Shown here one piece after another: positions 35,293 to 44,168 of a DNA stretch of 64,000 nt. A model generated the notes under the pieces. The model made no database searches and was not told where the DNA came from. It saw only the letters and a list, made by a program, of their open reading frames with translations. The DNA lies in contig CAJJAT010000014.1 of NCBI GenBank assembly GCA_905182175.1, forward strand, positions 186,001 to 250,000, read 5' to 3'. The stretch comes from Flavobacteriales bacterium UBA1494 (GTDB lineage: Bacteria; Bacteroidota; Bacteroidia; Flavobacteriales_E; Vicingaceae). Both the position numbers and the translations under genes were made by a program. The first letter of the stretch is position 1; the number at the start of each line of letters is the position of its first letter.

Positions 35293-38200
35293 ATGAAAAG
35301 AATTTACTTCCTTATCGCCTTTAGTTTGTCACTATTCACATCAGAGGTTACAGCTCAAAGTATTGGCGATACGATTGTTGTGCCTGTGCTAGACTATTTA
35401 AATCCTTCGAGAAGTGTTGTTGCGAACTTCCCTACCAATCCAAGCCTTTCTTACGAAAAAGTTATTATGCGCTACGCTATGCGCTGTAAAGATGGCCTAA
35501 TATCAACTTCAGGACAACGAAACCTTGGATGTGGAGAATGGGATTACTCGTGTAATACCTATTTAACTGATTCTACAAATGCCGATTCTAGCTCCGCTAC
35601 TATTGCAAAATATCGCATTTTTCCCGATACTAATTCGGGTGGCATTTATAGCACCGCTCCAACATGGAGGGGTAATCCAATCATCCAAAGTAACGTTACA
35701 CTTAACTCTATTGTTAACGAAGACACAGCTAAAATTGGTTCCGGAAACACGATTGACTCCTTAGTCTTCAACATTATGGCGAATGGTGGAAAAAATTACA
35801 TTCTACTAACAAGCAGCGAACTACTTAGTGCAGGACTAGTTGCAGGAAATGTTGACGCTCTCAGCTTTAATAATCTGGGAAGCAACTCCAATTTGTCACT
35901 GTTTAAAGTAAAAATAAAGCATACAGTACTTACTGATTTAGCTATTCCAGATAGCGCAAATTTTAGAAGCCTACAAGAAGTTTATTTTCATAACATCAAT
36001 GTTGTTAATGGAGACAATCGAATTCAATTTAACTCCCCTTTCAACTGGAACGGCAGCTCTAATATATTAATAGAGATAACCTACAAACCTGGGTTTGGAG
36101 CGCTAGATTTACAGCTTGAATCCTCAGCAACTAATCAATCAGAGCACATAAAAACATCAAATGACTACGCTTTAGACTTAGCTCCAAGCAATTATGTTTC
36201 AGCTAATTCTTATTTAGGTATTTCCGGTGCCAACTCAAGAACTGTTGAGGCTTGGATAAAAACGGGAGTAGCAGGTAACGATATTGTTAGTTGGGGTAGG
36301 AATGCGAGAGGCGAAAAATTCACTTTCAGACTTGACGGCTCAGGTCAATTAAGAGTTGAAATAAATGGAGGTTCAATAGCAGGAACAACGGTGCTGAATG
36401 ACAACGAATGGCATCATGTTGCTGTTACCTTTAGCGGAGCAACCATGTACAATTTTAAATTTTATGTTGATGGTGTAAGAGACTTTCCAACAGCTGTTAC
36501 TAATGTTCTGGTAAATACCGGCCAATCATTGCCTGTTCAAATCTCGAAAGGATTTCATAACAGATATTGGAATGGACAAGTCGATAATGTAAGGATTTGG
36601 TCTACTGCACTGCCCGATTCTGCAATTGCTCAATGGCAATATAAGACGGTCTCAGCTTCACACCCTAACTTTAGTTCATTAGAATTAGAGTACAACGTAG
36701 ATTCTAAAAACACTTCAATTTCTGATAATAGTTCTAATAATAGAAATGCTACTTATTTCTCTCAAAACACGTTCTGGTCCTTTGTAGGAGAATCTCATTT
36801 CAAAGAATTTACTGCTTCAACAAACAAGCCGAATGTTAGCCTCTATCAAGGAAATTATAATTTAACGATTAATAATGACACAATTATAGACACTACTTTT
36901 TACAGCCCTTTTATTGTAGAGGAAAACACTATTTACCCAAGACCAGGTACCGTTTTTTCCGATAGTATTGGAGTTACAACTACTCAGTATTGGCCTCAAG
37001 ATAATGTACTCTATGATTTGAATGGAACTGCGGTTACATCTACCCCCTCCTCTACCACCACGGTAATAACTAAATCAAATTTACCCTATATCAGAAGGAG
37101 TGCTTCTAAAATTGAAATCATGTCATTTGTAACACCTTACGGTATTAATCTTGATTTAGGAATAGATGGGAAGGCATGGTATTTTGATGTCACTGATTTT
37201 CTTCCTGTTTTAAATGGACTGCGAAAAATTTCTTTAGAAAGAGGTGGACAGAATCAAGAGGATATGGACATCCAGTTTTACTTCATAGTTGGAACTCCAC
37301 CGAGAGATGTAAAACAATTAACTCAAATTTGGCCAGTAACAAGCACTGCTTACGCTTCAATTTTAAACGATGCCTTCTTTGCCCCAACTACGATCCAGTT
37401 AGATACTTCTGCAAGGCAATTCAAAGTTAGGTCAGTAGTTACCGGACACGGTCAACAAGGAGAATTTATTCCGAGAAATCATTACATTAACATTAATGGA
37501 GGACCGATTAACTTTAATCGAAATGTTTGGTCTGAATGTGCTGAAAATCCTGTTTTCCCGCAAGGAGGAACTTGGATTTATGACAGAGCTGGATGGTGTC
37601 CTGGTGCTCCTTCAGATATAGCGGAATACGACATTACTAGTTTAATAGGAACCTCAGATACGGTTCAAATCGACTATGGCGTATCTGCGGCTTCGGGAGA
37701 CTCAAGGTACATTGTAAATAACCAGCTGGTTTCTTACGGTGCGCCTAATTTCAACCTTGACGCTAGAATTACAGAAGTCATTAGCCCTACAAATCACATT
37801 CAATTTGGCAAAGGAAATCCTGTTTGTAATGGTTCTGAAATCGAGATTCAAAACTCAGGAGCAACAACCATTACCTCTATGCAAATAGAATACTGGATTA
37901 ACGCAGGAACAAGGTCAACTTTTACTTGGACTGGGAACTTAACTTTTTTACAAAATACTATTATTTCGCTTCCAACATTGTCAACCTTTTGGACTTCACT
38001 TGCCAACGGTAACAATAGCTTTTCAGCAAGTATTACTTCCGTTAACGGCGTAAGTGACCAATACGTGCACAATGATGAAATTTCTAGACCATTTAATGCG
38101 ACAGAAGTTATGCCTTCTAGTTTCATACTCGAACTGAGAACCAATGCTGCAGGATTTCAAAATAGTTATAATGTTAGTGATGAAAACGGCGCAGTTCTCT

Positions 38201-38700
38201 TGCAACGATCAGGACTCTCCAACAATACAACTTACAGAGATACATTTAACCTTACTATGGGTTGCTATTCTATTAATGTTTTTGATACCAATGACGACGG
38301 AATGTCTTTTTTTGCGAATAACAGTGGCAATGGTTCAATTCGAATTAAAAATTTAGGAGGTTCTACCACAAAGATATTTGAACCAGACTTTGGCGATGGA
38401 TTTAAGTACAGCTTTTCTGTTCCAACGGTGGTAGGAATTAATGAAATTGATTTAAGCGAAAGTATTTCGGTATACCCAAATCCAGCAACTTCAGTAATTA
38501 CCTTAGAAACAACCGGCCTCATTCAAAGCAATTGGGACATCTTTGACGGAATAGGAAGAAAAGTTACTTCAGGAACTACGCCGAATGATCACCATGCAAA
38601 AGATCAAATCAACGTAGAAAATTACTCCGCTGGAATCTATTACCTGCACCTCTTTAATGGAGGTAAGACGATGGTTAAGAAATTTATGATTAACCGGTAA
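35293..38700 (+). CDS. T9SS-exported protein with LamG and PNGase F-like domains
   Basis: About 1135 residues from the ATG of MKRIYFLIAF; the TTG at 35278 is not needed. Order: signal peptide (ends TAQ), an N-terminal domain with CGEWDYSCNTY, a LamG/concanavalin-like domain at about 290-450 (TVEAWIKTG...WHHVAVTFSG...GQVDNVRIWS), a PNGase F C-terminal-like domain at about 690-840 (GHGQQGEF...WSECAENPVFPQGGTWIYDRAGWCPG), a CUB-like stretch, and a type A sorting domain (SVYPNPATS...KKFMINR). It is probably a cell-surface protein acting on or binding glycans; de-N-glycosylation is inference and catalytic residues were not verified. Confidence 0.8.
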   Translation: MKRIYFLIAFSLSLFTSEVTAQSIGDTIVVPVLDYLNPSRSVVANFPTNPSLSYEKVIMRYAMRCKDGLISTSGQRNLGCGEWDYSCNTYLTDSTNADSSSATIAKYRIFPDTNSGGIYSTAPTWRGNPIIQSNVTLNSIVNEDTAKIGSGNTIDSLVFNIMANGGKNYILLTSSELLSAGLVAGNVDALSFNNLGSNSNLSLFKVKIKHTVLTDLAIPDSANFRSLQEVYFHNINVVNGDNRIQFNSPFNWNGSSNILIEITYKPGFGALDLQLESSATNQSEHIKTSNDYALDLAPSNYVSANSYLGISGANSRTVEAWIKTGVAGNDIVSWGRNARGEKFTFRLDGSGQLRVEINGGSIAGTTVLNDNEWHHVAVTFSGATMYNFKFYVDGVRDFPTAVTNVLVNTGQSLPVQISKGFHNRYWNGQVDNVRIWSTALPDSAIAQWQYKTVSASHPNFSSLELEYNVDSKNTSISDNSSNNRNATYFSQNTFWSFVGESHFKEFTASTNKPNVSLYQGNYNLTINNDTIIDTTFYSPFIVEENTIYPRPGTVFSDSIGVTTTQYWPQDNVLYDLNGTAVTSTPSSTTTVITKSNLPYIRRSASKIEIMSFVTPYGINLDLGIDGKAWYFDVTDFLPVLNGLRKISLERGGQNQEDMDIQFYFIVGTPPRDVKQLTQIWPVTSTAYASILNDAFFAPTTIQLDTSARQFKVRSVVTGHGQQGEFIPRNHYININGGPINFNRNVWSECAENPVFPQGGTWIYDRAGWCPGAPSDIAEYDITSLIGTSDTVQIDYGVSAASGDSRYIVNNQLVSYGAPNFNLDARITEVISPTNHIQFGKGNPVCNGSEIEIQNSGATTITSMQIEYWINAGTRSTFTWTGNLTFLQNTIISLPTLSTFWTSLANGNNSFSASITSVNGVSDQYVHNDEISRPFNATEVMPSSFILELRTNAAGFQNSYNVSDENGAVLLQRSGLSNNTTYRDTFNLTMGCYSINVFDTNDDGMSFFANNSGNGSIRIKNLGGSTTKIFEPDFGDGFKYSFSVPTVVGINEIDLSESISVYPNPATSVITLETTGLIQSNWDIFDGIGRKVTSGTTPNDHHAKDQINVENYSAGIYYLHLFNGGKTMVKKFMINR

Positions 38701-39249
38701 TAATGATCTAATCAACATTACTTTCCTACTGCCAAACAAGTAACTATTCTTTGCAGCTTTTTTTATTTTTTCCCAGCGAAGTTAGTTTCTAAAACACCAA
38801 GTTCACTGATTTTTAAATGAAATAACCCATTTGCTGAAGGATAAGAGCCTTGTTTGTTTTTACCAGAAAACTGACTGAAGCACCAAAGGCCATTGGATCT
38901 TTTCACAAGTAGCATTTTCTATTGTAACCTACTTGCCGGTTAGCAGAAAAAATTCAAATGTTCTCTTTGATTTCAAAACACTATCTGATAACCTGTATTT
39001 AAATGCTGCATTTAAGAAGAAAATATAATGTGACGAATCGTTGGTATTCTCCTTAGTTCGATTACTAATTCTTTTTCTAACAAGTAAACTAATAAAGTCT
39101 CTGGAGATTACCACATTTTCGGCTGTTTCTAGCCCAGTATGGTTATTAACGGAACTAGTTGCACCTCTGAAAGCTTGGTAAACGACGGGGTATTTAGTCT
39201 AAATAACAACACTAAAATAATACTAAAACCTTATTCTATAAAATCCACC
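38701..39249. other. Intergenic region, no supported gene
   Basis: About 550 bases. On the minus strand 38763-38915 could encode 50 residues (SNGLWCFSQFSGKNKQG...GLFHLKIS) and 38929-39114 another short frame; neither has a recognised domain or start signal. They may be leftovers of an older gene. Confidence 0.35.
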
Positions 39250-40179
39250 TTACCTCAACTCATAGCTAACAGCCGCCATTTCGTAGTCTTCTGCATAAAT
39301 AAACAACTGATACGTTCCTGGTAATACCATAAAATCTTCAGAAGGTTTTACCCAATCCAAACACAATTCTTGCTCTGCTAGGTTGTATTGAACCTCTTTT
39401 TTCCCTGAATAATACCCTTTTCCTCCGTTAAATTCGAACCGACTCTCTTCCACATTTTCGGCTGATAGGATAGTTCCATCCGGGGAAATAATTCTCAGAT
39501 ACAACGGCTTTTTGCCTGCTTTAGCTACTTTGTTTTCATTTAGTTTAAAGCATACTCGAATCTTGTCCGTTCGTCTAGCTCTGTCAGTTTCTTTACCGGT
39601 TAAATCTCGTTTTACTGTAACACCAAACACCCTCATTTCAGAAACGTCCAATCTACTTGCTAACTCTACTTTACTGGATAAGTTTTCATTTGTTTTTGCA
39701 AGTGCCTTTACCCTACTTCGCTCTTGGCTCAAGTCTGTACGTACTTCAGCATTCTCTTGCCGTAAACCAACATTTAAAGTATTTATAGAATCAATTACAA
39801 CAACGTACCCTCTCATAATAGTTCGGAGTGTTGTTGTTTCTTTTTTCAGTTTATAGATTGCAAAATCCTTGTCTTTTACTTTCGCCAACAAACCTTCAAT
39901 CTCATCCTTTCGATTGGAAAGTTCGACCTTCATGGAATCGTTTGTTGTTTCCATGGTATCTAGTTCATTCAGCATCTGCTCAAGCTCATTTTGAAGCTCA
40001 CCTCTTTCGCCCGCCATAATTTCAATCTCCGATCCCTTTTGGGCAGCTGTTTTACGCAAATCGAAAAATTGCCAAAGCGTAATGCCAAGTGCTAGCGACA
40101 ACAAAATAACTAATGCAATTAATATTTTATTGACTCTCTCGGCTGAAGAAACTGTTTGGTCGGGTGTTGTATCTGTCAT
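39250..40179 (-). CDS. Membrane-anchored coiled-coil protein, unknown function
   Basis: 309 residues from ATG 40179 (MTDTTPDQ); a -7 box lies just upstream, excluding the longer frame from 40290. One membrane helix (ILIALVILLSLALGITLWQFF) is followed by a long heptad-rich coiled coil (about 45-170, for example ELQNELEQMLNELD) and a C-terminal beta domain with RVCFKLNENKVAKAGKKPLYLRI. The layout suits an envelope organiser; related proteins are annotated hypothetical in Bacteroidota. Divergent from comF. Confidence 0.7.
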   Translation of the reverse strand: MTDTTPDQTVSSAERVNKILIALVILLSLALGITLWQFFDLRKTAAQKGSEIEIMAGERGELQNELEQMLNELDTMETTNDSMKVELSNRKDEIEGLLAKVKDKDFAIYKLKKETTTLRTIMRGYVVVIDSINTLNVGLRQENAEVRTDLSQERSRVKALAKTNENLSSKVELASRLDVSEMRVFGVTVKRDLTGKETDRARRTDKIRVCFKLNENKVAKAGKKPLYLRIISPDGTILSAENVEESRFEFNGGKGYYSGKKEVQYNLAEQELCLDWVKPSEDFMVLPGTYQLFIYAEDYEMAAVSYELR

Positions 40180-40185
40180 ATGATG

Positions 40186-40193
40186 CAAATATA
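40186..40193 (-). promoter_or_regulatory. -7 box (TATATTTG) for the coiled-coil gene
   Basis: Exact TAnnTTTG on the minus strand, 7-14 bases above the ATG at 40179, in the 30-base gap shared with comF. The leader would be very short or absent. Confidence 0.45.
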
Positions 40194-40209
40194 ATGGTAA
40201 TTTTAGACG

Positions 40210-40890
40210 ATGCTCAAGCCTTTGTTTAATCTTATTTACCCTAAAATCTGCTACGCTTGCGGCGATGCTATTCAAGGAAAAAGGGAACATATTTGTATTT
40301 CATGCGTAGCAAACTTAAGCTTCTTAAAAATGCAAGATTTTAAAAACAACCCAATTCAACAATTATTTTTGGGGAGAGTACATTTTGAAAAAGCGACAGC
40401 TTTCGCCAAGTTCGAGAATAACGGTAGGCTACAAAACCTATTGCACGCCCTAAAATATAAGGGAGTTAAAGAAGTTGGAACAACACTGGGCGAACTAGCG
40501 GCATTGGACATCGGAACAACACGTTTTTTCGATGATATTGACATACTGTTACCAGTACCCATTCACGACAAGAAGAGGAAAAAGAGAGGGTACAACCAAA
40601 GTCAATACATTGCAGAAGGAATACGCAACATTACAGAGTTGCCAATTGACAGCACCTCCATTCGCAAAGAGGTTCACACAAAAAGCCAAACGAGAAAGCA
40701 ACGGTACGAACGTTTTGAAAATGCGACGAAAACTTTTACACTACTCGACAAGGACAAATTAAGAGATCACCACATACTGCTAATCGACGATGTGATAACT
40801 ACCGGATCTACCTTAGAAGCATGTGCAAGCGCCCTTCTAAAAATTAGAAATGTGAGGTTGAGTTTACTAACCATAGCCGCAACTTATTAG
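40210..40890 (+). CDS. comF: ComF family phosphoribosyltransferase-like protein
   Basis: 226 residues. An N-terminal zinc ribbon has Cys14, 17, 29 and 32 (CYACGD and CISC); the C-terminal PRTase domain has the PRPP loop LLIDDVITTGST and the upstream VPIHDKKRKKRGYNQSQYIAEGI. ComF takes part in DNA uptake for natural transformation in several bacteria. No other competence gene is nearby. Confidence 0.9.
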   Translation: MLKPLFNLIYPKICYACGDAIQGKREHICISCVANLSFLKMQDFKNNPIQQLFLGRVHFEKATAFAKFENNGRLQNLLHALKYKGVKEVGTTLGELAALDIGTTRFFDDIDILLPVPIHDKKRKKRGYNQSQYIAEGIRNITELPIDSTSIRKEVHTKSQTRKQRYERFENATKTFTLLDKDKLRDHHILLIDDVITTGSTLEACASALLKIRNVRLSLLTIAATY

Positions 40891-40891
40891 G

Positions 40892-40899
40892 TATTTTTG
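40892..40899 (+). promoter_or_regulatory. -7 box (TATTTTTG)
   Basis: Exact TAnnTTTG straddling the end of comF. It contains the in-frame TTG at 40897, so the msrC start is the ATG at 40906. Confidence 0.45.
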
Positions 40900-40905
40900 T
40901 ATTCT

Positions 40906-41388
40906 ATGGCAGAAAATATTTTAATCGACAATCGCTTAACAAAAGAGGAACAATACAAACAAATTCTTCCGCAAATCAAAGCGCTAATAGAGTTTGAGAG
41001 TGATAGAGTTGCCAATTTGGCAAATATCGCTGCTGTTTTAAAAGAAGCTTTCAAATATCCATGGGTCGGGTTTTATATTTTAAAAGGAGATGAATTAGTT
41101 TTGGGACCTTTTCAAGGCCAAGCGGCATGTACTCGATTAACTCCTGGAAAAGGAGTATGCGGAACTAGCTTCTCAACTGCTGCTACTGTTATTGTGCCAG
41201 ATGTTGACCAATTTCCTGGTCATATTGCCTGTAGTAGCGCTTCAAGATCAGAAATCGTTGTCCCAATTATTAAGGAAGGCAAAGTAGTTGCTGTAATAGA
41301 TTTAGACAGTAATCACTTGAATGATTTTAGTACAGTAGACCAAGAATTCTTAGAACAACTTTCAATTTTAATTTCAGCTAGGTGGTAA
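40906..41388 (+). CDS. msrC: Free methionine-(R)-sulfoxide reductase (GAF-domain fRMsr)
   Basis: 160 residues, one GAF domain. The three redox cysteines are at 75 (AACTRL), 85 (KGVCGTSF) and 109 (HIACSSASRSE), with the spacing known for fRMsr. It reduces free methionine-R-sulfoxide. The 3' end overlaps the next gene by 7 bases. Confidence 0.93.
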   Translation: MAENILIDNRLTKEEQYKQILPQIKALIEFESDRVANLANIAAVLKEAFKYPWVGFYILKGDELVLGPFQGQAACTRLTPGKGVCGTSFSTAATVIVPDVDQFPGHIACSSASRSEIVVPIIKEGKVVAVIDLDSNHLNDFSTVDQEFLEQLSILISARW

Positions 41389-42968
41389 GAACGTTAAAAA
41401 TTATAAGCTTGTTAATTGGCACGCTTAGCCTTTCTTCTTGTGCCCAAGTGGTGGCTCCAACAGGTGGAGAAAGAGATACTACAGCCCCTGAAGTTTTAGA
41501 GATAAATCCAAGGAACGAAACGTTAAACTTTAATTCCAAAGAAATTGAAATTGAATTCGACGAATATGTGGTACTGAAAGATTTGAAAACCCAACTTCTT
41601 GTCTCACCACCTTTAAAGTACTCACTCCAAGGTAGGACAAAGGGAAAGAAGCTGATCTTCGAAATAAAAGATACCTTAAAAGCAAACACCACTTATGTTC
41701 TAAACTTTGGGAATGCCATTGTTGATTTAAATGAAGGAAATCCTATTCCAAATTTCCAGTATGTATTCTCAACCGGTTCTATTATTGATTCACTAACACT
41801 ATCCGGAACCGTTGCAGATGCCTTTGACCTGAAGTTAGAAGAAGGTGCCCTACTGTTGCTATACCCATCAAATAGTGAAGACTCAGCCGTTTCAAAACAG
41901 TTACCAACCTATGTAAGTCGTACCGATGAAGGTGGAAAGTTTGAATTCACCAATTTGCACAAGGGGACATACAAACTGTTTGCATTAATAGATAAAAATG
42001 ATAATTATAAGTATGATCGGCCAGATGAAAAAATTGCGTTTTTAAATAGCCCCATTACTTTAGGAAGCATAAAATCAAACCCAAAACTATATACTTTTAG
42101 TATTCCGGAAACCAACCAATTTATAGAAAAGGAAGAGGTTTCAGGAGGAAAATTAATGGTAACATTCAAATTGCCCGTTAAAAAACTAACTGCAACGTTA
42201 ATTGATACTAGCATTAAGGAATTTTTCAAATTTATTGATTACACCAGTGAAAAAACAGTTTTACTTTGGCATCAAAACATCGCTGAAACTAGATTATCCG
42301 TCGCCATACAGCATGGAAATTTTTTAGATACAATTAAATTTAAAAGTAAGGAGCTTACCGATGAAAGTGATTTTAAGCTCGGAAAAGAGCTAAGTGGCAC
42401 CCAGAATTACTTTGAACCGATTAGTTTATTGTTCAACCACCCAATAAGGTCAATTGACAAAGATTTAATTTCAATTATCGATGTAAATGCCCAAAAAATA
42501 AATTTCTCACTTACAATAGACCAAAATGTTTTAACTAAGGCAACTTTGACTTTACCCAAGAAGCCTGAAGGAGAGCTCGCTATTCAGTTTTTACTAGGCT
42601 CATTCAAAGATATTTATGGAATTTCAACCGACAGCATAAACACCGTCATTAAGTTCAATACTTCTGAAGATTTTGGAAATTTATTTGTGAAGACAAAGGG
42701 CAAGATTGGAGCAAACACGATTTTGCAATTAACCAACGCCAAGGGGGAAGTTGAGCGAGAATATTTTGGAAACGACAGTATTGCTATTTTTAAAAACTTA
42801 AGCGCTGCTAGTTATGGCCTAAAATTAATACAGGACAATAACAAAAATAAAAAATGGGATACAGGAGATTACTATAAAAAGAGACAACCTGAGAAGATAA
42901 TTGTCTACAATGAAGGAATTGCGATTCGTCAAAATTGGGACAAAGAAATCATTTGGGTAATAGAATGA
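41382..42968 (+). CDS. Ig-like domain lipoprotein
   Basis: 528 residues with a lipoprotein signal (Cys20, LSLSSCAQVVAPTGG). An SbsA/Big_5 Ig-like domain follows (DTTAPEVLEINPRNETLNF...KANTTYVLNFGNAIVDLNEGN), a pattern common in Bacteroidota outer-envelope lipoproteins; the C-terminal half is beta-rich and includes a CarboxypepD_reg-like block (GGKFEFTNLHKGTYKLFALID). The start is GTG overlapping msrC. Function unknown. Confidence 0.75.
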   Translation: MVRTLKIISLLIGTLSLSSCAQVVAPTGGERDTTAPEVLEINPRNETLNFNSKEIEIEFDEYVVLKDLKTQLLVSPPLKYSLQGRTKGKKLIFEIKDTLKANTTYVLNFGNAIVDLNEGNPIPNFQYVFSTGSIIDSLTLSGTVADAFDLKLEEGALLLLYPSNSEDSAVSKQLPTYVSRTDEGGKFEFTNLHKGTYKLFALIDKNDNYKYDRPDEKIAFLNSPITLGSIKSNPKLYTFSIPETNQFIEKEEVSGGKLMVTFKLPVKKLTATLIDTSIKEFFKFIDYTSEKTVLLWHQNIAETRLSVAIQHGNFLDTIKFKSKELTDESDFKLGKELSGTQNYFEPISLLFNHPIRSIDKDLISIIDVNAQKINFSLTIDQNVLTKATLTLPKKPEGELAIQFLLGSFKDIYGISTDSINTVIKFNTSEDFGNLFVKTKGKIGANTILQLTNAKGEVEREYFGNDSIAIFKNLSAASYGLKLIQDNNKNKKWDTGDYYKKRQPEKIIVYNEGIAIRQNWDKEIIWVIE

Positions 42969-43797
42969 AGTTAATGTTTCTCAAATAACATCCTTAGGTG
43001 GTTTGTAACATAAGAGTAACTTCCTACCACCAAAATCTACACTATCTATAGTTGTACTCTTAGTTTTTAAGCAATTCAACAACTGCTCAAAATTTCACAA
43101 ATAAGAGTTCAAAAGCTTACTACGCACTTTCAGATGGTGTAAGCCACAATTATAGAGGCTACTCCTTATACAGATATAATCATCTAATGTCGCACACTTC
43201 GTTCCTTGTTTGCTAGTTATTTTATTATTAAGAATTTACCAATTCTACGTTTTCAAATAATTGATTTTGGAATAGTATGCAGCAATAAAAACTTAATTGG
43301 TATAACTCCAAAATGTCAATACTCAAAAGATGAAGTAAGGAAATTTTATGATTATTGGAGTGAAACCTATTTCCTCTTTAGCAATATGGAATACCTGAAT
43401 AGCTAATACTGCACTCAAGCAATCAAAGACAGATTGCTATTAAGGCGTAAATAAATCCTTTTTTAAAAGTAAAGTTCACAATTACATGTTAAACACAGGG
43501 GGTACATTTATATAAAATGCATTACTGTTATTTCATTTGTATTGATTCTAGAAGTAATGAATTGATAAAAGGAGTCAGCAACTTAGTTCAAGACACTTCT
43601 CAAAAAAATAGGTGTTTTGTTGAAAGAAAGTCTATTAAAGGAGTTGGCAATCCATCTTGTTTTTTTCTTGGAAGTGAACTCTCAACTAGTATTAACGTAT
43701 GCTGCTACGAATATGCAACGACCGAACTAATTAACTTCTCAAATGCAGACGATTGCGCTGTCCTCATTACTTCTCTCAATCGTATTTACTAGACCTT
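42969..43797. other. Intergenic region with only weak short frames
   Basis: Frames of 66 codons at 43206 and 91 codons at 43517 exist, but show no domain, ribosome site or promoter; the second runs up to the T9SS remnant and may be part of the same decayed gene in another frame. I cannot support a gene here. Confidence 0.4.
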
Positions 43798-44031
43798 TTT
43801 CAAATTCTATTTAATCCAAATCCCGCAAGGAATAGTCTGTTTTAGCAGTCCGACTCTGAGTAAACTTTCACTTTAACGAAACAAGACATGACAGGCAACG
43901 TTATTTTAGAGAGTGGTACGTTAAAAACCAACACCATGATGATTGTTTCATTCTTAAGCAGCGGTATTTACTTTGTTATCCTTGGAAATAGTAATGATCC
44001 TTTCACTAAAAAAATCATTTTAATTGATTAG
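43798..44031 (+). pseudogene. Remnant of a T9SS type A sorting domain
   Basis: One frame reads FNPNPARNSLF, stop (TAG about 43843), SDSE, stop (TAA 43861), then DMTGNVILESG, SFLSSGIYFVILG and the ending TKKIILID with a TAG at 44029. This is the full pattern of a C-terminal sorting domain broken by two stops. The body of the cargo gene upstream is not recognisable. Confidence 0.7.
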
Positions 44032-44168
44032 CCGGTTCTCTAATATTATAAAGAGGAGATAAAGTAAAACAAAGTAGGCTTTGGGATACCCACTGATGGA
44101 ATAGACCAAAAAGTATTTTTACCTTTACGCCTTAATTATTTTGTCACCTTTTTATCCTCTACAACCAA

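Noticed and set aside
38763-38915. Possible 50-residue minus-strand coding remnant
   Set aside because: Plausible protein-like composition but no identifiable family; too weak to call.
43206-43406. 66-codon plus-strand frame
   Set aside because: Isolated, AT-rich, no domain, no promoter box or ribosome site nearby.
43517-43792. 91-codon plus-strand frame
   Set aside because: No recognisable domain or start signals; may be an out-of-frame part of the adjacent T9SS remnant, so not called as a gene.
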